Origin: Fictibacillus sp. BK138 | Lineage (GTDB): Bacteria; Bacillota; Bacilli; Bacillales; Fictibacillaceae | Reading direction: 5' to 3' | Length of the DNA: 64,000 nucleotides | Assembly (NCBI RefSeq): GCF_004216955.1 | Contig: NZ_SGXL01000001.1 | Span: forward strand, 783,826 to 847,825 | Part shown: piece by piece, positions 58,331 through 64,000 of the stretch | How positions within the stretch are numbered: the first letter of the stretch is position 1 | How the letters are laid out: each line of letters starts with the position of its first letter | Notes under the pieces: generated by a model | Told to the model about the DNA's origin: nothing | Database searches by the model: none | What the model saw: only the letters and a program-made list of their open reading frames with translations | Made by a program: the position numbers and the translations under genes

Positions 58331-59623
58331 TTAGGCACCCTCCACTCTGTAATGACTTTTAATTTCCTGTACAACATCTGAATCTCTCAGCAAATTGTAA
58401 ACATGGTTGTCTTGCTGCTTATTCGTGCCATGAGTAACGATTACCACTTCCGCAACACCTTTTTCATCAACGGGACTCTGGATTAATTTTTCCAAAGAGA
58501 TCTCATGTAGGGCAAAGAGGGAAGTGATCGCTGAAAACGCGCCAGCTTCATCTTTGATGTGCAGTCTGTAAAAGAACTTTCCATCGATCTCTTCAGGCTG
58601 CTTCAATTGTTTATCAAATTGTGGAGCAACCGCGCTTTTGCCATTAACACCTAAACGCATGTTTTTGACTACAGCTACTAGATCTGAAACGACGGATGTA
58701 GCTGTTGGAAGCTGGCCGGCGCCAGGTCCGAAAAACATCGTCTCTCCCACAGATTCTCCATATACGTAAACCGCATTATATTCATTCTGTACACTTGCTA
58801 AGGGATGAGAATCAGGCAGCAAAGTAGGTTCTACACTGATCTCCACTTTTCCGTTATCTTTTTTTGCATTTCCGATAAGTTTAAGTGTATAGCCAAATTG
58901 TCTTGCGTATTCGAGATCTTCTTGAGTCACTCTTGAAATACCCGTAACCTTAACATCATCAAGGTGGATGTGCATTGAAAACCCGAGTGTTGAAAGTATT
59001 GCCATCTTCCTTGCCGCATCAATTCCTTCTACATCGGAAGTCGGGTCGGCTTCAGCATAGCCTAGTGATTGTGCTTCTTTTAAAACTTCTTCATAATTGC
59101 GCTGCTGTTTATCCATTTTAGTAAGGATATAATTTGTTGTTCCGTTCACGATACCCATCATTTTTGTGATACGGTCAGATGCAAGTCCGTCGACAAGTGA
59201 ACGGATAATAGGGATTCCTCCTGCAACACTTGCTTCATAGAACAGATCGCATCCGTTCTGCTGTGCAACTTGTAAAAGTTCAGCACCATGAAGTGCCATG
59301 AGGTCCTTATTTGCTGTAATCACATGTTTTTTATTCTGCAAAGCAAGCGTGATATATTCACGGGCAAGCTCGATGCCTCCCATTACTTCAATAACAACAT
59401 GAATATCGGGGTTTTCTAATACTTCTTGCGGCTGCTGTGTCAGCCAGTCATTTTTGATCGCAACGAGACGTTCTTTTTCTGTGTTTTGAACTAAGATCTT
59501 TTCAATATAAACCGGACAGCCAACACGATGCTGAAGTTCTTCACGGTTTCCTTCAATCATTCTAACGACACCGCTACCCACTGTACCTAATCCTAAAAGT
59601 CCTACAGAAACATGATTTACCAT
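58331..59623 (-). CDS. hom: Homoserine dehydrogenase
   Basis: 430 residues. NAD(P)-binding [17 protein letters not shown] at the N-terminus, the catalytic domain with [15 protein letters not shown] and [14 protein letters not shown], and a C-terminal ACT domain (about 350-430: [20 protein letters not shown]) for threonine feedback. Reduces aspartate semialdehyde to homoserine. The start ATG 59623 is supported by GGGGTGG upstream; GTG 59632 falls inside that site. Confidence 0.96.
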   Translation of the reverse strand: MVNHVSVGLLGLGTVGSGVVRMIEGNREELQHRVGCPVYIEKILVQNTEKERLVAIKNDWLTQQPQEVLENPDIHVVIEVMGGIELAREYITLALQNKKHVITANKDLMALHGAELLQVAQQNGCDLFYEASVAGGIPIIRSLVDGLASDRITKMMGIVNGTTNYILTKMDKQQRNYEEVLKEAQSLGYAEADPTSDVEGIDAARKMAILSTLGFSMHIHLDDVKVTGISRVTQEDLEYARQFGYTLKLIGNAKKDNGKVEISVEPTLLPDSHPLASVQNEYNAVYVYGESVGETMFFGPGAGQLPTATSVVSDLVAVVKNMRLGVNGKSAVAPQFDKQLKQPEEIDGKFFYRLHIKDEAGAFSAITSLFALHEISLEKLIQSPVDEKGVAEVVIVTHGTNKQQDNHVYNLLRDSDVVQEIKSHYRVEGA

Positions 59624-59850
59624 TTGATCCACCCCTTATGTTTTTCTGAGAAATACAATTGTATGTTTGATAGGGACATTTTACATGGTGTGAAGAGAGG
59701 TTACAACAGATATCTTTGTAAAGATTAAGATAGCGCTTACATTTAATATGGAATGTGTTGGGAAACTTGAGAATATCGAGGAATTCTATAGAAGAATTTG
59801 TCGAACTCGGATATGATAGATACAGGAAATTAGAGAAGGGGATAGCTTTT

Positions 59851-60615
59851 ATGGTCTACCATTTAGAGGATACCATTACTGATACACTTAATTGTCTAGA
59901 AGAAAATATTTTTATTATCGATTTAGACTATAAGGTTGCCTGGATGAATGATGCGGCAAAAGGTTTCATTGAATCCCTTAAGACCTATTTTAGGCTGGAT
60001 CAAGCAGAAGAATTGATTGGTACTCCGATTGCCCATTTTCATAAAAATCCTTCTTACCAAGAAGAAATGCTTCAAAAAGGTGATTTTCCAATCGACATGC
60101 AGCTTGTTTTATTCAACAAGTTTGTAGCCAGACTGGTCGTAAAGGAATTCATTGTTAAAGAAGAAAAACTAGGGTTTATCTTAACATGGAGAGACATTAC
60201 TGAGCGTGAAAAAGAAAAGGAAAAAACAAAAGCGATCATTAATGAATTATCTACACCAATCTTACCGACGATTGCGGAAAATACACTTCTCGTACCCCTT
60301 ATCGGTGAGCTGACATTAGAGAGAATGGAAAGCTTAACGACAAAACTGTTAAACGAATGTTTAAATTATCATGCTGAGTATGTCATTATAGACTTCTCTG
60401 GAATTACGACGGTGGAAGATCCTGACTTAGGCCAGGAGATTCAGAAACTGACAACGACGGTAGAACTAATGGGGGCTGAAGTCCTTTATTGCGGATTTAA
60501 GCAGGACATGGTTAAGAACATGGTGAATCTCGGAATTGATACAAATCAGAAAACCTTTGTGTCGTTCCGTAATGCGATACGATATGTTGCCTCTAAAGTA
60601 GGAATACCATCCTAA
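59851..60615 (+). CDS. PAS-STAS protein, RsbR-like
   Basis: 254 residues from ATG 59851, with GAGAAGGGG about 10 bases upstream. The frame is open back to 59755, but that stretch lacks a clear ribosome site. The PAS domain (about 1-125: ENIFIIDLDYKVAWMNDAAK, GFILTWRDITEREKEKEK) joins a linker and a STAS domain (about 140-250) with YVIIDFSGITTVEDPDLGQE. The STAS half resembles that of the GAF-STAS protein at 51514. A cre-like AGCGCTTACA lies at 59731-59740. Confidence 0.82.
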   Translation: MVYHLEDTITDTLNCLEENIFIIDLDYKVAWMNDAAKGFIESLKTYFRLDQAEELIGTPIAHFHKNPSYQEEMLQKGDFPIDMQLVLFNKFVARLVVKEFIVKEEKLGFILTWRDITEREKEKEKTKAIINELSTPILPTIAENTLLVPLIGELTLERMESLTTKLLNECLNYHAEYVIIDFSGITTVEDPDLGQEIQKLTTTVELMGAEVLYCGFKQDMVKNMVNLGIDTNQKTFVSFRNAIRYVASKVGIPS

Positions 60616-60621
60616 ATAAGG

Positions 60622-60660
60622 ACAAAGCAGCCGTTAATCATGACGGCTGCTTTGTTTTCT
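60622..60660. terminator. Bidirectional terminator overlapping the alkD stop
   Basis: 13-bp perfect stem ACAAAGCAGCCGT and complement, loop of 8 bases, then TTTCTTT. Confidence 0.9.
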
Positions 60661-61318
60661 TTATATTTTTGATCGCTTCCTTATAAGAAAGCGGACTTAA
60701 TTCCTCTATATGTACGAAATCCCACACCCAATCCGGATTTACTTTTGCGTATTCTCGCAATGCCCATCCGATGCCTTTACGAATAAAGAAGTCTTGCTCG
60801 TATTTGGTTTCTTTAATAATGTGTGCCAGCCGTTCTTTATCAGTTCTATCCTTATACCCTAATTGAAACAGAATTGCTGACCTCATCAGCCAGATATTTT
60901 GAGATGCGATCCATCGTTCTGTTACAGTGTGTATTTGTTCAGGGAACTTGCTGAAATAGTACCCTGCTATATGTTTTGCAATATGGTCAACTGTGTCCCA
61001 CCAGCTTTTATTTACGATGATATATTCAATCCATTCAATGTCCTGCTGTGTCATTTCCTTTTTCAATTTATCCGCAATGGATAGACCGGCCATCTGCATT
61101 TCACGTTCAGGCATTGCCCATGCTTCTTTTAAAAAGAAATAAAGATCATTATGAGCAGGGAGACCATTCTCTTGGATAAAACTTTTAAACGTATCTTTCA
61201 TTACAGGTGCTCGCAATCCAAAATACTCAAACTGCCCACGCATATATTGCTTCATTTTTTCAGCTTCTTCTTTATTCTCCATCTTTTTCAGAGCATTTCT
61301 TAATCGATCAATGTACAT
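60638..61318 (-). CDS. DNA alkylation repair enzyme, AlkD family
   Basis: 226-residue HEAT-like repeat DNA glycosylase that removes 3- and 7-alkylated purines. Family features: FGLRAPVMKDTFKSF, WWDTVDHIAKHI (Trp-Trp-Asp with catalytic Asp), QNIWLMRSAILFQ and FIRKGIGWALREYAKVNP. The start ATG 61318 follows GAGAGGATGGG. It is convergent with the PAS-STAS gene. Confidence 0.93.
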   Translation of the reverse strand: MYIDRLRNALKKMENKEEAEKMKQYMRGQFEYFGLRAPVMKDTFKSFIQENGLPAHNDLYFFLKEAWAMPEREMQMAGLSIADKLKKEMTQQDIEWIEYIIVNKSWWDTVDHIAKHIAGYYFSKFPEQIHTVTERWIASQNIWLMRSAILFQLGYKDRTDKERLAHIIKETKYEQDFFIRKGIGWALREYAKVNPDWVWDFVHIEELSPLSYKEAIKNIKKTKQPS

Positions 61319-61368
61319 ACGATCCCATCCTCTCTTTAACAAAATTATACAAAAAATTGTTAACAAAC

Positions 61369-61394
61369 TGAAACTTTTTAAATAGACATCCGTA
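61369..61394 (+). promoter_or_regulatory. SigW promoter of yuaF-floT
   Basis: TGAAAC, exactly 16 bases, CGTA, an exact match to the extracytoplasmic-function SigW consensus. In B. subtilis the yuaF-floT operon is in the SigW regulon. Two TTCGACA heptamers (inverted Spo0A boxes) lie downstream at 61433 and 61485. Confidence 0.88.
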
Positions 61395-61546
61395 AATTAA
61401 CATATAAAACCAATATTGGAATTTATCTTACTTTCGACAAAATTTTACATTTTTTTCTTTACCTTTTTGATATGGTTAAAGAAATTCGACATGGGGGGCT
61501 TGTTATCTAAAAATAATAACTTAATAAAGGGTAGGGAGAGATGAAC

Positions 61547-62080
61547 ATGGAACTGTTTGGGTATCCGTTATCAACCATATACTTAGGAAGTTTCATTGTA
61601 TTTGGATGTATCACGTTTGTTTATATTCTTTTTGGTGACATGCTTGATGCAGCCATGGAATTCTTGCATCCGGCACTTATTCTTTCCTTCTTTACGATCG
61701 GCAGCGCTTCAGGTTATCTGCTGGAGATCATGACCGGAATCAACAGCTGGTTCATCCTTGTGTTCAGTTGTCTGCTTTCTCTGTTGCTTGTCACTCTTTT
61801 AAACGTATTTGTTTTAACACCGATTCGATCGGCGGAAGAGTCATTAGCTTATCGGGATGAGGATTTAAAGGGAAGAGTAGGTACAGTCATTACGTCTGTT
61901 CCGGTTGATGGTTTTGGAGAGATATTAATTGAAGGAATTAGCGGTAGAATCTCAAAAACCGCAATAAGTATGGATAACAAACCGATTCAGCAAGGGGAAA
62001 AGATATTAATTATCGATATTCAAAAAGGTGTTGTTTCGGTTATGCGTTATGAACAAGTAGAACAAACTTATTTTCATTAA
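61547..62080 (+). CDS. yuaF: NfeD-family membrane protein (YuaF-like)
   Basis: 177 residues: three to four membrane helices in the first ~90 residues, then a soluble OB-fold domain (GRVGTVITSVPVDGFGEILI, then IQQGEKILIIDIQKGVVSV). NfeD proteins pair with flotillins. The start ATG 61547 (MELFGYPLS) is preferred over 61541 because GGGAGAG sits about 10 bases upstream and the family starts MELFG. floT follows 15 bases downstream. Confidence 0.9.
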   Translation: MELFGYPLSTIYLGSFIVFGCITFVYILFGDMLDAAMEFLHPALILSFFTIGSASGYLLEIMTGINSWFILVFSCLLSLLLVTLLNVFVLTPIRSAEESLAYRDEDLKGRVGTVITSVPVDGFGEILIEGISGRISKTAISMDNKPIQQGEKILIIDIQKGVVSVMRYEQVEQTYFH

Positions 62081-62095
62081 TCTGGAGGGGATTTC

Positions 62096-63664
62096 ATGAG
62101 TTTTTCGCCATTATTTATTGTAGTTGGAATTGCAGTCTTTCTGCTAGCAGCTCTTATTAGTGTTTTTATTACGAAGTACCGTACGGCAAGTCCTGATGAA
62201 GCATTGATCGTAACAGGAAGCTTCTTAGGAAACAAAAACGTGAATATTGATGAATCAGGCAACAGGATCAAGATCGTACGTGGAGGCGGTACGTTCGTCC
62301 TGCCGGTTTTTCAGCAAGCGAAACCTCTTAGCTTATTAACGAGCAAGCTGGATGTTCAAACGCCAGAAGTGTATACAGAGCAAGGTGTTCCTGTAATGGC
62401 TGATGGAACAGCGATCATCAAAGTCGGAAGCTCGATCGGGGAAATTGCAACTGCAGCTGAACAATTCTTAGGGAAAACAAAAGAAGACCGTGAGAATGAA
62501 GCGCGTGAAGTACTAGAAGGTCACTTGCGCTCGATCCTCGGATCTATGACAGTTGAAGAAATCTATAAAAACCGTGAAAAATTCTCTCAAGAGGTCCAGC
62601 GTGTCGCGTCTCAGGACCTTGCAAAAATGGGATTGATCATCGTTTCATTTACGATCAAAGATGTACGCGATAAGAATGGATACCTGGATGCACTGGGTAA
62701 ACCTCGTATTGCACAAGTTAAGCGTGATGCAGATATCGCGACAGCTGAAGCTGAAAAAGAAACACGCATCAAACGAGCAGAAGCAGATAAAGAAGCCAAA
62801 CAATCCGAGTTAGGACGCGCGACAGAAGTAGCGGAAGCTGAAAAGATGAACCAGCTGAAGGTAGCTGAATTCAGACGTGAGCAAGATGTTGCGAAGGCAC
62901 GTGCTGACCAGGCTTATCACCTAGAAGAAGCTATCGCAAAACAACAGGTTACAGAACAGCAGATGCAGATCAAAATCATTGAGCGTCAAAAGCAGATCGA
63001 GCTTGAAGAAAAAGAGATTCTGCGCCGTGAAAAGCAATATGATTCAGAAGTAAAGAAGAAAGCCGATGCAGACCGATATGCCGTTGAACAATCGGCAGAA
63101 GCTGAAAAGCGCAAGCAGGTTGCAGAAGCTGATGCACATAAGTACCGTGTAGAAGCAATGGCAAAAGCGGAAGCAGAAAAGGTTCGACTCGACGGTCTAT
63201 CCCGAGCAGAAGCAGAACGTGCTAAAGGGGAAACTGAAGCTGAAGTTATCCGCCTAAAAGGTCTTGCAGAAGCAGAAGCGAAACAAAAGATTGCCGAAGC
63301 ATTCGAGTTATACGGCCAGGCAGCCATGATGGATATGATGATCAAGATGCTTCCGGAATACGCGAAGCAAGTTGCAGCACCGCTATCTAATATCGATAAG
63401 ATTACTGTCGTGGATACAGGCGGTGGTGAGAACGGCGGAGCTAACCGCATCACGGGCTATGCAACAAACTTGATGTCAACATTGCAAGAGTCTTTGAAAG
63501 CTTCCTCTGGGATTGATGTAAAAGAATTACTAGAAAACTTCTCTGGTAAAGGGAATGTTCGTCAAAGTATTGACGACTTACGCATCGACTTTGCGAAAAA
63601 AGAACCAAACGCTGCGAAAACAAAAGAAAAAGCAGCAGAAGTAACATCTGCTAAAGGAGAATAA
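62096..63664 (+). CDS. floT: Flotillin
   Basis: 522 residues. An N-terminal hydrophobic hairpin (FSPLFIVVGIAVFLLAALIS) anchors it in the membrane. The SPFH/PHB domain covers about 30-220 and a Glu/Ala/Lys-rich coiled coil about 220-400 (repeats such as AEAEK). The C-terminal oligomerisation region follows. Flotillins organise membrane microdomains and affect fluidity, sporulation signalling and secretion in Bacillus. GGAGGGG precedes the ATG. It is co-transcribed with yuaF. Confidence 0.95.
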   Translation: MSFSPLFIVVGIAVFLLAALISVFITKYRTASPDEALIVTGSFLGNKNVNIDESGNRIKIVRGGGTFVLPVFQQAKPLSLLTSKLDVQTPEVYTEQGVPVMADGTAIIKVGSSIGEIATAAEQFLGKTKEDRENEAREVLEGHLRSILGSMTVEEIYKNREKFSQEVQRVASQDLAKMGLIIVSFTIKDVRDKNGYLDALGKPRIAQVKRDADIATAEAEKETRIKRAEADKEAKQSELGRATEVAEAEKMNQLKVAEFRREQDVAKARADQAYHLEEAIAKQQVTEQQMQIKIIERQKQIELEEKEILRREKQYDSEVKKKADADRYAVEQSAEAEKRKQVAEADAHKYRVEAMAKAEAEKVRLDGLSRAEAERAKGETEAEVIRLKGLAEAEAKQKIAEAFELYGQAAMMDMMIKMLPEYAKQVAAPLSNIDKITVVDTGGGENGGANRITGYATNLMSTLQESLKASSGIDVKELLENFSGKGNVRQSIDDLRIDFAKKEPNAAKTKEKAAEVTSAKGE

Positions 63665-63670
63665 TAGAAG

Positions 63671-63719
63671 AAAGCTTACTCTAGGGGCTGGAAATGCCCA
63701 TCAAGAGTAAGCTTTTTTC
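63671..63719 (+). terminator. Terminator of the yuaF-floT operon
   Basis: AAAGCTTACTCT / AGAGTAAGCTTT 12-bp stem with a 21-base loop and T tail. Confidence 0.9.
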
Positions 63720-63730
63720 TGAATATGACG

Positions 63731-63840
63731 TTTTATGCGCGCTCGTTGGGATATATGCGCGTTCGAAGAGATATATGCGCGTTCATGGAGAATTATGCTC
63801 GTTCAGCGGAGTTTATGATCGCTGAACGAGCGGTTCCCAA
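63731..63840. repeat. Degenerate 20-bp tandem repeat leading into a perfect array
   Basis: Five units in exact 20-base register at 63731, 63751, 63771, 63791 and 63811, with core TTATGCGCGTTC and drift in the last bases. They resemble the units at 3343-3440. The fifth unit changes into the perfect array. Confidence 0.88.
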
Positions 63841-64000
63841 GATTTACGAGCGGTTCCCAAGATTTACGAGCGGTTCCCAAGATTTACGAGCGGTTCCCAA
63901 GATTTACGAGCGGTTCCCAAGATTTACGAGCGGTTCCCAAGATTTACGAGCGGTTCCCAAGATTTACGAGCGGTTCCCAAGATTTACGAGCGGTTCCCAA
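63841..64000. repeat. Perfect 20-bp tandem array, 8 copies, continuing past the window
   Basis: GATTTACGAGCGGTTCCCAA repeated eight times without a mismatch; a partial copy precedes it at 63824-63840 (GAACGAGCGGTTCCCAA). The last copy ends exactly at the window edge, so the total number is unknown. Confidence 0.98.

Noticed and set aside
59755..59850. Longer start for the PAS-STAS protein
   Set aside because: The upstream in-frame codons have no ribosome site, while ATG 59851 has GAGAAGGGG and begins close to the PAS domain.
62986..63453. 155-codon open frame antisense to floT
   Set aside because: Ser/Ala/Phe-rich product that mirrors the Glu/Ala/Lys coiled-coil codons of floT; no ribosome site.
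63841..64000. Possible CRISPR array
   Set aside because: The repeats abut each other with no spacers and the unit is only 20 bases; it is a simple tandem array.

Overview
The window is a chromosomal stretch of a low-to-moderate GC, Gram-positive, spore-forming member of the Bacillaceae. The gene order yvcI-rapZ-yvcK-whiA-crh, cggR-gap-pgk-tpiA-gpmI-eno, secG-esterase-rnr-smpB-ssrA and hom-thrC-thrB is that of Bacillus subtilis relatives. Spore functions (a CotB-like coat protein, whiA), SigB-, SigW-, CtsR-, CggR-, Fur- and TRAP-type control sites and AGGAGG-type ribosome sites all fit. The set of dispersed repeats suggests a Fictibacillus-like genus, but that is a guess.

Layout. 1-3.3 kb: end of the histidine operon (hisB partial, hisH, hisA, hisF, hisI). 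3.6-10.8 kb: TPR protein, trxB, then the Nudix-rapZ-yvcK-whiA-crh cluster. 10.8-12.6 kb: a lone trpE behind a promoter, a TRAP site of 11 GAG/TAG triplets and a terminator. 12.7-17.3 kb: a quinone reductase, clpP with a CtsR operator, yvfG, a cold-shock gene with a long structured leader, rpoN (sigL) and a small glutaredoxin-like gene. 17.4-25 kb: the complete CggR-controlled lower glycolytic operon. 25-27.7 kb: two very short reverse-strand genes (one a holin-like toxin candidate), an FHA/winged-helix protein, small proteins and secG. 27.8-33 kb: two esterases, RNase R, SmpB and tmRNA, that is, much of the ribosome-rescue machinery, with the tmRNA gene split by a group I intron. 33-43 kb: CotB-like coat protein, M42 peptidase, LVIVD protein, a SigB stress pair, an EAL-HDOD protein, a secreted lipase, two luciferase-like monooxygenases, VOC and DinB proteins. 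43.4-46.6 kb: a Fur-controlled iron locus (lipoprotein, exported anchored protein, FTR1 permease). 46.7-51.2 kb: a GT-C type membrane enzyme, a lipoprotein resembling the InhA propeptide, and inhA. 51.5-60.6 kb: GAF-STAS protein, AmpS, ComB-like phosphatase, GH18 lipoprotein, threonine operon, PAS-STAS protein. 60.6-64 kb: AlkD, the SigW-type yuaF-floT operon, and a 20-bp tandem array running off the window edge.

The most notable observations are: (i) a group I intron of about 279 nt in the T-loop of tmRNA, with P1, P2, P3, P7, P8 and P9 recognisable; (ii) an orphan trpE with its own TRAP-type attenuator, whose last codons come from a dispersed REP-like element; (iii) a stand-alone lipoprotein copy of the InhA propeptide motif beside inhA; (iv) an iron locus in which two related repeat-containing exported proteins take the place of EfeO/EfeB next to an FTR1 permease; (v) three intergenic loci of degenerate tandem repeats with a 20-21 bp period, each behind a transcription terminator; and (vi) short genes below usual size cut-offs. 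No CRISPR array, insertion sequence with transposase, prophage, rRNA or tRNA gene was seen.
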